Shown: piece by piece, positions 44,262-52,806 of the stretch
Position numbering within the stretch: the first letter of the stretch is position 1
Layout: every line of letters starts with the position of its first letter
Origin: Nocardia abscessus
GTDB taxonomy: Bacteria > Actinomycetota > Actinomycetes > Mycobacteriales > Mycobacteriaceae
DNA: 64,000 nt
Direction of reading: 5' to 3'
Assembly (NCBI RefSeq): GCF_015477775.1
Contig: NZ_JADLQO010000002.1
Coordinates: 372,001 to 436,000, forward strand
Made by a program: the position numbers and the translations under genes
Notes under the pieces: generated by a model
What the model was told of the DNA's origin: nothing
Database searches by the model: none
Seen by the model: only the letters and a program-made list of their open reading frames with translations

Positions 44262-44927
44262 GTGTACGTAGTGATCATGGGGTGCGGGCGTGTCGGCTCG
44301 TCGCTGGCCCACGCCCTGGTCCGCGTGGGTCACGAAGTCACCGTGATCGATCGGGACTCCAGTTCCTTCCTCCGCCTGGGATCCGATTTCCCGGGTGAGC
44401 GGGTGACGGGCGTCGGATTCGATCGAGATGTGCTGATAAAGGCGGGAATCGAGCGGGCGGACGCGTTCGCGGCGGTCTCCTCCGGCGACAACTCGAACAT
44501 CATCTCCGCACGCGTGGCCAGGGAGATGTTCGGAGTGGAGCGGGTGGTCGCCCGCATCTACGACGCCAAGCGCGCGGCCGTCTACGAGCGGCTCGGCATC
44601 CCGACCATCGCGACGGTCCCCTGGACCACCGACCGCTTCCTGCGCGCGCTCATCGGCGACACCGGCACCACCACATGGCGCGACCCGACCGGAACGGTTG
44701 CTGTGACGCAGCTGACGCTGCACGAAGAGTGGTATGGGCGCACGGTGCGCGACCTGGAGCAAACCGTCGCGGCCAAGGTGGCGTTCATCATCCGGTTCGG
44801 CCAGGCGCTGCTCCCCGACAGCAAGACCATCATCCAGGCCGACGACATCGTCTATGTGGCCGCCGCGTCCGGCACCGTGGGCGAGAGCGTCGCCATGGCC
44901 GCGAAGCCCCCAGCGAGCGAGGACTGA
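44262..44927 (+). CDS. ceoB: TrkA-type potassium uptake regulator CeoB
   Basis: A 221-residue RCK protein, counterpart of Rv2691. GCGRVGSSLAHAL (6-18) is the NAD-binding loop, VIDRD (30-34) the acidic end of beta2, and the C-terminal 80 residues are a TrkA_C domain (ILE/VAL-rich, ADDIVYVAA). These proteins gate Trk/Ktr channels in response to nucleotides. A channel subunit is not encoded in the window; the adjacent APC permease may be the partner. The GTG at 44262 follows GAGG at eleven bases. Two bases separate it from ceoC. Confidence 0.92.
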   Translation: MYVVIMGCGRVGSSLAHALVRVGHEVTVIDRDSSSFLRLGSDFPGERVTGVGFDRDVLIKAGIERADAFAAVSSGDNSNIISARVAREMFGVERVVARIYDAKRAAVYERLGIPTIATVPWTTDRFLRALIGDTGTTTWRDPTGTVAVTQLTLHEEWYGRTVRDLEQTVAAKVAFIIRFGQALLPDSKTIIQADDIVYVAAASGTVGESVAMAAKPPASED

Positions 44928-44929
44928 AC

Positions 44930-45601
44930 ATGAAAGTGGCCATCGCCGGAGCAGGCGCTGTCGGCCGATCGATCGCCAGGGAACTCCTGCGCGGCGGGCA
45001 CCGGGTCATGCTGCTGGAGCGTCAGCTCGAGCACATCGAGTCCGCCGCGATCCCGGACGCGGTCTGGGTGCACGCCGACGCGTGTGAACTGGCGCTGCTG
45101 GAGCAGGCCGGGCTGGAGACCTACGAGGTGGTCATCGCGGCCACCGGTGACGACAAGGCGAACCTGGTGCACAGCCTGCTGGCCAAGACCGAGTTCGGAG
45201 TCCGCCGGGTGGTGGCGCGGGTGAACGACCCGCGCAACGAATGGCTCTTCGACGGTTCCTGGGGTGTGGACGTCGCGGTGTCCACACCCCGGCTGCTCGC
45301 CTCCCTGGTCGAGGAGGCGGTGTCCGTCGGAGATCTGGTGCGCCTGATGACGCTGCGTCAGGGCCAGGCGAACCTGGTGGAGATGACGCTGCCCGCGGAC
45401 ACCGCGCTGGCGGGCAAGCCGGTGCGCACCCTGACCCTGCCGCGCGACGCCGCCTTGGTGACCATCCTGCGCGGCGGGCGGGTGATCGTGCCGCAGCCGG
45501 ACGACGCGCTGGAAGGCGACGACGAGCTGCTGTTCGTGACTTCGGTGGAGGCCGAGGAAGACCTCCGGGTGGAACTCGCCAATCACGGCATCAGACCGTA
45601 A
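44930..45601 (+). CDS. ceoC: TrkA-type potassium uptake regulator CeoC
   Basis: A 223-residue RCK protein paralogous to CeoB (Rv2692). GAGAVGRSIARELL (7-20) is the nucleotide loop, with LLERQ (32-36) in place of CeoB's VIDRD; the TrkA_C domain follows from about 140 (MTLPADTALAGKPVRTL). Tandem CeoB-CeoC are thought to form a mixed ring under the membrane. No separate ribosome site is obvious, and the stop of ceoB lies two bases before, so coupled translation is likely. Confidence 0.93.
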   Translation: MKVAIAGAGAVGRSIARELLRGGHRVMLLERQLEHIESAAIPDAVWVHADACELALLEQAGLETYEVVIAATGDDKANLVHSLLAKTEFGVRRVVARVNDPRNEWLFDGSWGVDVAVSTPRLLASLVEEAVSVGDLVRLMTLRQGQANLVEMTLPADTALAGKPVRTLTLPRDAALVTILRGGRVIVPQPDDALEGDDELLFVTSVEAEEDLRVELANHGIRP

Positions 45602-45652
45602 CTCCCCGTACACGGCCGGACGCGCGTTCTCGTGCGCGGCACCACCCGGGGA

Positions 45653-46279
45653 TCACGCGGCCAGTTTCAGCTCCGCGCGCAGCTTGTTCAGCGCGCGATG
45701 CTGCATCACGCGGACCACGCCCGGGCTGGTGCCGATGGCTTCCGCGGTCTGTGCCGCCGACCAGCCCAGCACGATGCGCATCACCAGCACCTCGCGGTGC
45801 GCCGGCGCCAGGACTTTCATCAGTTCCCTTGTGGCGGAGCGCCGTTCGGAGGCCAATGCCCACTCCTCCGGCCCGGCGGCGGAGGACGCGTAGTCCGGGA
45901 CGTCGGCCATCGGGTAGGCGGGGTGCTGCTGCGAGCGGCGGAACGCGTCGGCGACCTTGTTGGCCGCGATGCCGTAGACGAACGCCAGGAACGACTTGCC
46001 CTGGTCGCGGTAGCGCGGGATGGCGTTGACGGTGGCCAGCAGGATCTCCTGCACCACATCGTCGGCGGTGACCTGCAAGTGGGCCGTGTTGCCCAGGCGC
46101 GCACCGCAGTAGCGGCGCACCAGCGGGTGCACGATCCGGATGATCTCGGTGACCGCCTGGCGGTCGCCCGCGGCCGCCGGACCGATCAGCTTGTCCAGCT
46201 CGGCCGATACCCGCCTGCTCTCCGAGAGAGCGGGGTGGTGGTTCTTGGGCAGTGCCGCGGTGTTGTGCTCGGTAGCCAC
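45653..46279 (-). CDS. SigD-like ECF RNA polymerase sigma factor
   Basis: A 208-residue ECF sigma factor close in sequence pattern to M. tuberculosis SigD (Rv3414c). Region 2 has TADDVVQEILLATVNAIP, then YRDQGKSFLAFVYGIAANKVADAFRR; region 4 has PAHREVLVMRIVLGWSAAQTAEAIG and PGVVRVMQHRALNKLR. The N-terminal 40 residues are variable. GTG at 46279 with AAAGGAC upstream. No anti-sigma gene is adjacent, as is the case when SigD is regulated by the distant RsdA. M. tuberculosis has no sigma gene at this place, between ceoC and Rv2693c. Confidence 0.9.
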   Translation of the reverse strand: MATEHNTAALPKNHHPALSESRRVSAELDKLIGPAAAGDRQAVTEIIRIVHPLVRRYCGARLGNTAHLQVTADDVVQEILLATVNAIPRYRDQGKSFLAFVYGIAANKVADAFRRSQQHPAYPMADVPDYASSAAGPEEWALASERRSATRELMKVLAPAHREVLVMRIVLGWSAAQTAEAIGTSPGVVRVMQHRALNKLRAELKLAA

Positions 46280-46388
46280 GTCCGAGTCCTTTCTTGCCGA
46301 TCAGTGCGTGTTTTCGGTACGCATAGATCGTCTGATGAACTCGGGGCGGCAACCAGGCACCCCAGGGTGGGGAAGCACCCACCTCGGC

Positions 46389-46406
46389 GGTGGGACTCCT
46401 CCCACC
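46389..46406. other. Hairpin in the sigma-factor leader
   Basis: Perfect seven-base stem GGTGGGA/TCCCACC with a CTCC loop, between the DUF3159 gene and the sigma gene. It could be a partial terminator or processing site that reduces sigma expression from the upstream operon. No T-run. Confidence 0.4.
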
Positions 46407-46445
46407 CCTGTGGTTTTCGCCGAGTGACGGCGGAGGGTTAACGGC

Positions 46446-47150
46446 TCAGGCGGGCCCGGTCGCGGCCATCGACTTGGTGGGCAGGTGACCGGCCCTGCGC
46501 ACCGCCCAGACGGTGACGCCCAGCGCCACCGCGGTCAGCGGCCAGCCCATCGCGATGCGGGTGAAAGCCAGCCAGCCGGTCCGGTCGGTGTCGTAGAGCT
46601 GCGACTGCACCAGATAGCGGGCGCCGAACACCACGATCCACGCGGTGGTGGCCAGATCGTAGAGGCGCACCGCGCGCGGATCGGACCGCCAGTCCGAGCC
46701 GTGGCCGTTCAGCACGCCCCAGATGACGCCGACCAGCGGCCGGCGCACCAGGATGGACCCGAGGAACACCGCAGCGTACAGGAGGCTGGTGTAGATGCCG
46801 AAGAGGAAGAAACCCTTCGCCTCGCCCATCCGGTAGGCGATGAAGGCGCAGATGCCGACGCCGAAGAAGCCGGAGATGGCGGGCTGGATGGGATCGCGCC
46901 GCACCAGACGCCAGATCAGGATGGCGGCGGCCACCCCGAGGGCCGACCAGATCGCGGCGGTCAGCCCGGCGACGCTGTTCACGGGAACGAACACGACAAC
47001 GGGGAGGGTCGAGTAGATCAGGCCGCTGAAGCCGCCGAGTTGTTCGAGGAGGGTCTGCTCGGCACGTTCCTCGTCACGGTCGGGGTCACGGTCGGGCCGG
47101 TCCAGCCCGGTGCGGTCGTCCGATCCTGCGTTGTCGTCGCTCAATGGCAT
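46446..47150 (-). CDS. DUF3159 membrane protein (Rv2693c-like)
   Basis: A 234-residue membrane protein. The first 35 residues are highly charged (Asp, Arg, Glu), followed by about five or six helices (LIYSTLPVVVFVPVNSVAGL, WSALGVAAAILIWRLV and on). The pattern VRRDPIQPAISGFFGVGI and RPLVGVIWGVLNG is characteristic of DUF3159. Function unknown. Three bases separate it from the OB-fold gene upstream, same strand, forming the Rv2694c-Rv2693c pair. Confidence 0.88.
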   Translation of the reverse strand: MPLSDDNAGSDDRTGLDRPDRDPDRDEERAEQTLLEQLGGFSGLIYSTLPVVVFVPVNSVAGLTAAIWSALGVAAAILIWRLVRRDPIQPAISGFFGVGICAFIAYRMGEAKGFFLFGIYTSLLYAAVFLGSILVRRPLVGVIWGVLNGHGSDWRSDPRAVRLYDLATTAWIVVFGARYLVQSQLYDTDRTGWLAFTRIAMGWPLTAVALGVTVWAVRRAGHLPTKSMAATGPA

Positions 47151-47153
47151 ACG

Positions 47154-47531
47154 TCAGCTGTTCCCGCGCAATTCGTAGTAGGGGTTGAAGATCACTTTGC
47201 GGCCGTCGCGGTCGCCCACCCGGCCACGGACCAGGATGCGCCGCCCCGGCTCGATGCCGGGAATGCGCCTGCGCCCGATCCAGACCAGCGTAATCGCGTC
47301 CGTGCCGTCGAAGAACTCGGCCTGGACGCTGGCACCGGCCGACTTGGGACACGCCTCGACACTGCGAAGCCTACCGAGCATGGTGGCCTCGTCACCGCGC
47401 CGACACTCCGACGCGCGACACGCTCCTGAGGCCTCGGATGTCTCGGCCAGCTCTTCGGCGTCGAGCTGATCGATGTCTTCGGTCAGTTTGCGGCCCAGAC
47501 GTCGGAAATATCCTGAGGCTGCGGATGACAT
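47154..47531 (-). CDS. OB-fold nucleic acid-binding protein (Rv2694c-like)
   Basis: A 125-residue protein. Residues 1-45 are charged (LGRKLTEDIDQLDAEEL), residues 55-125 fold as an OB domain of five short strands: AEFFDGTDAITLVWIGRRRI, GRRILVRGRVGDRDG, KVIFNPYYEL. It has the length of the M. tuberculosis counterpart. ATG at 47531 has GGAGAG ten bases upstream; the frame is open for another 750 bases upstream, but that is antisense shadow of the hydrolase gene. First gene of a two-gene unit with DUF3159. Confidence 0.88.
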   Translation of the reverse strand: MSSAASGYFRRLGRKLTEDIDQLDAEELAETSEASGACRASECRRGDEATMLGRLRSVEACPKSAGASVQAEFFDGTDAITLVWIGRRRIPGIEPGRRILVRGRVGDRDGRKVIFNPYYELRGNS

Positions 47532-47663
47532 TGTGCACGCTCTCCTGCATAGAGCAGATGGCGTGGGTCGCACACCATCGTGGGGGATCCGATCCGCACG
47601 ACCTGTCGAGGCCGTACAACGCCACTGTAGATGGGCCGGGCCACCCCCGCTACGCTCGGACCG

Positions 47664-48359
47664 ATGTTCGACTCCCCACATTCCGCGCGCGTCGTGGCGC
47701 TGCCCGGCACCGGATCCGACGCCGATTTCGCCAGGCGCGCCTTCGGGCCCGCCAGCGCCGCGCGCGGTCTGGATTTCGTCGCCGTGGAACCGGATCCGCG
47801 GCGCGTGGTCGCGAGCTGCCGGGCCGCGCTGGCCGTGGCGGCGGAGGAGGGCCCGGTGCTGGCGGCCGGCATCTCGCTCGGCGCCGCGATCGCACTGGAG
47901 TGGGCGGCCGAGCACCCAGCCGACGTCGTCGGAGTGGTGGCGGCGCTGCCCGCCTGGACCGGATCCGACACCGCCGCGTGCCCGGCTGCGCTCAGCGCGG
48001 CGGCCACCGCGGCGCAGCTGCGTGCCGACGGTCTGGCGGCCGTGATCGACCGGATGCGGGCGAGCAGCCCGCGGTGGCTGGCGGACGCGCTGACCCAGTC
48101 GTGGCGCGCGCAGTGGCCGGACCTGCCGCGGGCGCTGGACGAAGCCGCCGACTACAAGTGGCCGGACGCCGAGCGCCTGGCCACCTTCGAGTTGCCGATC
48201 GTGGTCGTGACCGCGGTCGACGACCCGGTCCATCCGGTGGCCGTGGCCGAAGAGTGGGCAGCGCTGGCCCCTCGCTCGCAGCTGCACCGCGTCACCTTGG
48301 ACGAACTCGGCGCCGATCCCGCGATCCTGGGACGCGCGGGGCTCGGCGCCTTCGGGTGA
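47664..48359 (+). CDS. Alpha/beta hydrolase (Rv2695-like)
   Basis: A 231-residue soluble hydrolase with the elbow GISLGA (nucleophile Ser near 71), an early ALPGTGSDADFARRAF (oxyanion loop) and VVTAVDDPVHP with the acidic residue near 187. The C-terminal His is unclear (RSQLHRVTLDELG has one). In M. tuberculosis Rv2695 occupies the same place. The ATG at 47664 is seven bases after TACGCT, a leaderless-type start. Between OB-fold (divergent) and DUF3710 (convergent). Substrate not known. Confidence 0.83.
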   Translation: MFDSPHSARVVALPGTGSDADFARRAFGPASAARGLDFVAVEPDPRRVVASCRAALAVAAEEGPVLAAGISLGAAIALEWAAEHPADVVGVVAALPAWTGSDTAACPAALSAAATAAQLRADGLAAVIDRMRASSPRWLADALTQSWRAQWPDLPRALDEAADYKWPDAERLATFELPIVVVTAVDDPVHPVAVAEEWAALAPRSQLHRVTLDELGADPAILGRAGLGAFG

Positions 48360-48369
48360 GTTCGGTCGC

Positions 48370-49263
48370 TCAGTTCAGGCCGAGCTGCTGCATGGCCGAC
48401 CCGTCCGCACCGCGCCGCGGTCCCTGCGGCATCCGCGGCACCACCGGCTGCGCACCGGTCTGCGCCGCGGCCTGCGCGGCCATCGCCTGCTGCTGAGCTT
48501 CCACCTGCTGCTGATGCGCCGCGGCCAGCTGCTCGGACAATTGCTGCGGCAGCACCACGGGCAGCGGCTCCCGCACCGGCAGCGGATCCTCGCCACGCCG
48601 TACCACCGTCTCGCTCAGGATCGCGCGCGCGGCTTTGACCAGCGGGCTGCCGTCGTTCGCCGCGCCCGAGGGGCCCGCGGCGACCAAACGCACCATCCAG
48701 CGATAGCCGTCCACGCCGATGAAACGCAGATCCGCGCCCTCGGTCAGCGCCAGCAACTCCCGGCCCCACGGCCCGTTCTCGATCGAGACCCTGGCGCCGT
48801 CCTTGCGCAGCGAGTCGGCGAGGTCCGCGGCGACCAGACGCCATTGGCCCGAAGTCTTGGGCGCGGCGTAGGCCGCCACGGTGATCCGGCCGTGCTCGGT
48901 GGCCAGGTGCACCGCCTGCGGCTGGCCCTCCGGGGTCATCTCGACCTGCAACTGGCCACCGGGCGGGACCGGCAACAGCACCGAACCGAGGTCGAGCCGC
49001 TGCTCGGACACCGTCTCCAGCAGCTCGGCGACCTCGTCGTAGTCGTACGGGCCCGGTTTGCCCTGCGGCCGGTCCACGGTCAAGTCCACGCCCTCGTACG
49101 AGCGCTCGTCGGTGGGCGCGTCGTCGTAGAACTCGTCGTCGTACTCGGGCGCCGCGTACCCCGCCTCGTACTCGGGCTCGTAGTCGGCGTAGTCGTCCGC
49201 GTCGTCGTACCGGTCGTCCGCGGCCCGGCCGGACTTCTTTCTCTTTCCGAACATTCCCGTCAT
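48370..49263 (-). CDS. DUF3710 domain protein (Rv2696c-like)
   Basis: A 297-residue protein. The first ten residues are basic (FGKRKK), then 40 residues of Asp, Tyr and Glu (disordered), then the DUF3710 domain at about 60-240 ([50 protein letters not shown]). The end is rich in Gln and Ala ([17 protein letters not shown]) and likely disordered. No known function. The start ATG overlaps the dut stop by ATGA, so it is translationally coupled to dut. A second in-frame ATG lies at 49254. Confidence 0.88.
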   Translation of the reverse strand: MTGMFGKRKKSGRAADDRYDDADDYADYEPEYEAGYAAPEYDDEFYDDAPTDERSYEGVDLTVDRPQGKPGPYDYDEVAELLETVSEQRLDLGSVLLPVPPGGQLQVEMTPEGQPQAVHLATEHGRITVAAYAAPKTSGQWRLVAADLADSLRKDGARVSIENGPWGRELLALTEGADLRFIGVDGYRWMVRLVAAGPSGAANDGSPLVKAARAILSETVVRRGEDPLPVREPLPVVLPQQLSEQLAAAHQQQVEAQQQAMAAQAAAQTGAQPVVPRMPQGPRRGADGSAMQQLGLN

Positions 49264-49760
49264 GCCTCCTTGCCGGTCGCCCGGCCCGCCCCGTTCGTCT
49301 GCGCGGTCAGGCTCGCGTGGCCGCCGCTGGAGCCGTATCCCCCCGCTCCCCGGGTGGTCTCGTCGAGCGAGTCGACCTCCACGAAATCCACCAGTTCCAC
49401 TCGCTGCACCAGCAGTTGCGCGATCCGGTCGCCGCGACGCAGCTCGATCGGCGTGCGCGGGTCGTGGTTGATCAGGCACACCTTGATCTCGCCCCGGTAC
49501 CCCGCGTCGACCGTGCCCGGCGTGTTCACCACCGATAGTCCGGTCTTGGCCGCCAGACCCGAGCGCGGATGGATCAGGCCGACCGTGCCGACCGGCAGGG
49601 CCACGGCGACACCGGTGCCGACCAGAGCCCGCTCCCCCGGCTCCAGGATGACGTCTTGCGTGGTGCACAGATCCACGCCCGCGTCGCCCGCATGGGCACG
49701 CGTGGGCACGGGGATGCCGGGGTCCAGCCGCAGCAAGGGTATGGGTGAAAGTGCGCTCAC
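49260..49760 (-). CDS. dut: Deoxyuridine 5'-triphosphate nucleotidohydrolase
   Basis: A 166-residue trimeric dUTPase, counterpart of Rv2697c. All five motifs are present: [55 protein letters not shown]. It hydrolyses dUTP to dUMP and pyrophosphate, keeping uracil out of DNA. The GTG start at 49760 lies eight bases after TAGGCT. The C-terminus beyond motif V is longer than usual by about ten residues. Forms an operon with the DUF3710 gene. Confidence 0.96.
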   Translation of the reverse strand: MSALSPIPLLRLDPGIPVPTRAHAGDAGVDLCTTQDVILEPGERALVGTGVAVALPVGTVGLIHPRSGLAAKTGLSVVNTPGTVDAGYRGEIKVCLINHDPRTPIELRRGDRIAQLLVQRVELVDFVEVDSLDETTRGAGGYGSSGGHASLTAQTNGAGRATGKEA

Positions 49761-49812
49761 GTTGGACGAGCCTACGCGTAGGCTGTTTGCCCTCGTGACT
49801 TAGTGTTGACTC

Positions 49813-50325
49813 GTGTCGGACCAGCCCAATCCCATGACCACGGACGAGAAAAAGCAGCCAGCGCACCTGTATCGGGAGCGCCTGTGGGTGCCGCTGTGGT
49901 GGTGGCCGGTGGCCTTCGCCATCACCGGGTTGCTCGCGGCGGAGATCCACATGGGCGCGCCCGGGTTACGCGCGTGGCTGCCCTATGCGCTGTTGTTCCC
50001 GGTGCCGGTCTGGGTGCTGCTGTGGCTGAGCCGCCACCGCGTCGAAGTGGCGCGGGACGCGAGCGGCACACCGGAGCTGCGCGCCGATCGCGCACATCTG
50101 CCGGTGAATTTCGTGGCCCGTGCGGCCGCTGTCGCTCCCACCGCGAAAAGCGCGGCGCTGGGCCGCCAGCTCGACCCCGCCGCCTATGTCCAGCATCGCC
50201 CCTGGGTCGGGCCGATGGTCTTGCTCGTGCTCGACGACCCCGACGATCCGACGCCGTACTGGCTGGTCAGTACGCGACGGCCCGAACGGGTCCTTGCCGC
50301 GCTCGGTGTTCCGAGCGCGGGCTGA
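49813..50325 (+). CDS. DUF3093 membrane protein (Rv2698-like)
   Basis: A 170-residue protein with two adjacent transmembrane helices (WVPLWWWPVAFAITGLLAAE and WLPYALLFPVPVWVLLWL), then a cytoplasmic domain of about 100 residues (RADRAHLPVNFV, WVGPMVLLVLDDPDDPTPYW). Family DUF3093; function unknown. The GTG at 49813 is six bases after TAGTGT and has no ribosome site. Divergent from dut with 52 bases between starts, so the promoters must overlap. Confidence 0.88.
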   Translation: MSDQPNPMTTDEKKQPAHLYRERLWVPLWWWPVAFAITGLLAAEIHMGAPGLRAWLPYALLFPVPVWVLLWLSRHRVEVARDASGTPELRADRAHLPVNFVARAAAVAPTAKSAALGRQLDPAAYVQHRPWVGPMVLLVLDDPDDPTPYWLVSTRRPERVLAALGVPSAG

Positions 50326-50348
50326 CACTGTCTTCGATCTCGTCGAGA

Positions 50349-50651
50349 TCAGGCGGCGCAATCCATGCAGATCATCTGGCCGCCCTTCTCACTGGCCAGC
50401 CTGCTCCGGTGATGTACCAGGAAACAGCTGGAACAGGTGAACTCGTCGGCCTGCTTCGGGATCACCCGAACCGTCAGCACTTCCTCGGACAGGTCGGCGC
50501 CGGGAAGCTCGAACGACTCCGCGGTATCGGATTCGTCGATATCCACGACGGCGGACTGTGCCTCGTTACGACGAGCCTTCAGCTCCTCCAGCGAATCCTC
50601 CGACACATCGTCGGATTCGGTGCGCCTCGGTGCGTCATAGTCGGTTGCCAT
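50349..50651 (-). CDS. DUF4193 zinc-ribbon-like protein (Rv2699c-like)
   Basis: A 100-residue acidic protein strongly conserved in Mycobacteriales. Cys73-x2-Cys76 and Cys95-x2-Cys98 look like a zinc ribbon at the C-terminus. Residues 10-60 are rich in Glu and Asp. Function unknown. The ATG at 50651 has GAGG ten bases upstream. Convergent with DUF3093, 23 bases apart. Confidence 0.9.
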   Translation of the reverse strand: MATDYDAPRRTESDDVSEDSLEELKARRNEAQSAVVDIDESDTAESFELPGADLSEEVLTVRVIPKQADEFTCSSCFLVHHRSRLASEKGGQMICMDCAA

Positions 50652-51027
50652 GTCGTCTTCCCCTCGTCCTAACTCCGTATATCCCGGACCGGTCCGCTCA
50701 CACCCGATTCCTGCCGGAACCGCCGCGACCGGTACCGCCCCGCCGGTGGTGCACGTCACACGTACACCGGTCGCCTATCAGGGCAGATCGTGTCGATCCA
50801 CTCCCGATAGCGCTGGGTAAACGCAGGACATGCCCTTCTTGTTCCCGCGACCGACCACTGATTTCCGCACCGGTGATTCGATCTGGGCCGCCAGACAATA
50901 GCGGACCCCGGAGGAAAAGTCGCAATCAAAACACAGCCGAGTCGAAAATGAGGGGCAATCGACACCGTCCAGGGAACGCACCGAGACCTTGCGCCGCCAC
51001 CCCGCCACATTTTCGTAGAGTGTGCTG
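50652..51027. other. Intergenic region between DUF4193 and cei
   Basis: About 370 bases, AT-richer than the genes, holding the two divergent promoters. Apart from the cei -10 at 51016-51021, I see no conserved element or coding frame. Confidence 0.55.
51016..51021 (+). promoter_or_regulatory. -10 box of the leaderless cei gene
   Basis: TAGAGT six bases before GTG at 51028; a GTG at 51022 would lie too close to the hexamer to be transcribed. This decides the cei start. Confidence 0.6.
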
Positions 51028-51705
51028 GTGGTTTCACTGATCACCGAAGGTACCTCGACGGATCCGCAAGGTCGTCCGTTCCTGCGTCGCCGACCCCAGC
51101 CCTGGCTCGTCATGCTCGGCGTTCTCGCTCTGATCTGCGGGATCGTCTGGATCAAAGCCCTCACGACGCACGACACCGACTACACCGCGATGGCGTGCAA
51201 CTCGCCGAGCCCGGCCTCGGATCCCGGTGCGCCGCAACCGACTCCGCTCGGCCAGCGGGTCGGGTCGGGCCGGTTGCAGGACGTGGAACCCGCGCCGCTG
51301 GCGGCGAGCAGGGTGCGCGTGCTGAACGCGAACAACCAGCGCGGTCAGGCCGCGCACGTCGCCGCCCAGCTCGGCGACCTCGGTTTCGCGAGCGCGCCCG
51401 GCACGCAATACGGCAACGATTCGGTATACGTCAACGGCGACCTGGAATGCACCGGGCAGATCCGCTTCGGCGTGAACGGCCGTCCGGCCGCCGCGGCCGT
51501 GCAGCTGGTCGCGCCGTGCGCCGAGCTGATCGAGGATCAGCGCGGCGACGAGACGGTCGATCTGGTGCTCGGCTCGTTGTTCCGGGACATCCGGCCCAGC
51601 AACGACGCCGAGGAGGTGCTGCGTTCGCTGAAGAACCCGGCGCCGGGCAACTCCACCTCGATCGATATCAAGTTGCTCGACGCCGCGCGGCAAGCCCGCT
51701 GCTGA
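51028..51705 (+). CDS. cei: Cell envelope integrity protein Cei
   Basis: A 225-residue protein, counterpart of Rv2700. A basic cytoplasmic start is followed by one transmembrane helix (WLVMLGVLALICGIVWI, about 28-45) and an external LytR C-terminal (CpsA-like) domain from 85 on: SRVRVLNANNQRGQAAHVAAQLGDLG in two parts, then QYGNDSVYV. Two Cys pairs outside may form disulfides. In M. tuberculosis Cei is needed for envelope integrity and virulence. GTG at 51028 chosen from the -10 position. Confidence 0.9.
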   Translation: MVSLITEGTSTDPQGRPFLRRRPQPWLVMLGVLALICGIVWIKALTTHDTDYTAMACNSPSPASDPGAPQPTPLGQRVGSGRLQDVEPAPLAASRVRVLNANNQRGQAAHVAAQLGDLGFASAPGTQYGNDSVYVNGDLECTGQIRFGVNGRPAAAAVQLVAPCAELIEDQRGDETVDLVLGSLFRDIRPSNDAEEVLRSLKNPAPGNSTSIDIKLLDAARQARC

Positions 51706-52638
51706 TCAGCGGTCCGGGATCGGCTCGGTAGCGCCGACCCGGGCCAGTAGCTGCCCGAGTTCGTCGGCGATGCCGGGCGCGGCGGCCACCACCAGGTCGC
51801 CGTCGGCGCCCGGCGCCGTCGCGGGCGGAAGCGTCAGCCGCGCCCCGGCCTCCGCGGCGATCAGCGCGCCCGCGCCCCAGTCCCAGGCGTTCAATCCGTG
51901 CTCGTAGTAGGCGTCCACCCGGCCCGCCGCGACGTGGCACAGATCCAGCGCCGCCGCGCCGAAGCGGCGGATGTCGCGCACGTGCGGCAGCACCTGCGCG
52001 ACCAGTTCCGCCTGCCTGCTCCTGCGGTGCCTGCCGTAGGCGAATCCGGTGGCGACCAACGACATCGCGACCGTTTCGACGGGGGTGCAGCTGAGGTGCT
52101 CCACCACGCCGTCGGCGTCCACACGCAGCGCACCGAGCCCGAGCCCGGCGCTGTAGGTGGCCGCCCGCGCGACGTCGACCACGGCGCCCGCGACCGGTCG
52201 CCCGCCGCGCAGCGCCGCCACCGACACGGCGTAGCCCGGAATGCCGTAGAGGAAGTTGACCGTGCCGTCGATCGGGTCCACCACCCAGTGGACGGTGTCC
52301 GCGCTCGCGTCATCGATGCTGCCGCCGCCCTCCTCGCCGAGGATCGGGTCGCCGGGGCGCTGTTCGGCGAGCAGGATTCGGATCAGTTCTTCGGTCTCGG
52401 TGTCCACGATGGTCACCGGGTCGGTCGCGTGGCTCTTGGACTGCACGGCGCCTTCGGCGTGCGCGCCCGCGGGCCCGAACACCTCGGGGCGGCGGGCGCG
52501 GACGTGCGCGGCGGCCGTCTCGGCGATGTCGACCGCGACGCGGCGCAGGTCGGCTTCGTCGCCACGCGCGACGATCGAGACGAACGAGTCGGAGGTGTAG
52601 TCGGACACTGACGATGAGGTTTCCGGCACGCCTTCCAT
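51706..52638 (-). CDS. suhB: Inositol-1-monophosphatase SuhB
   Basis: A 310-residue member of the inositol monophosphatase family, counterpart of Rv2701c. Metal-binding motifs: GEEGGG (Glu of site 1), DPIDGTVNF (Asp-Pro-Ile-Asp-Gly-Thr) and WDWGAGALIAAEAG near the end. It makes free inositol for phosphatidylinositol and mycothiol. The N-terminal 25 residues are Ser-rich and variable. Convergent with cei, with no gap between the stop codons. Confidence 0.93.
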   Translation of the reverse strand: MEGVPETSSSVSDYTSDSFVSIVARGDEADLRRVAVDIAETAAAHVRARRPEVFGPAGAHAEGAVQSKSHATDPVTIVDTETEELIRILLAEQRPGDPILGEEGGGSIDDASADTVHWVVDPIDGTVNFLYGIPGYAVSVAALRGGRPVAGAVVDVARAATYSAGLGLGALRVDADGVVEHLSCTPVETVAMSLVATGFAYGRHRRSRQAELVAQVLPHVRDIRRFGAAALDLCHVAAGRVDAYYEHGLNAWDWGAGALIAAEAGARLTLPPATAPGADGDLVVAAAPGIADELGQLLARVGATEPIPDR

Positions 52639-52806
52639 CGCATCACATATCCTCGCCGAACGCCCAGCCTCACAGTCCGATTACTCTTGTCGTGCACGAC
52701 ACAGCGCCGTCGTCGGGCATCCCACTCGCAGCGCCCCGCCGTGGCGTCGTGGGCCCCGTGCAGCGCTGTCATCACACCGGCCAGCACAGGGAACGAGGGG
52801 TTAGTC

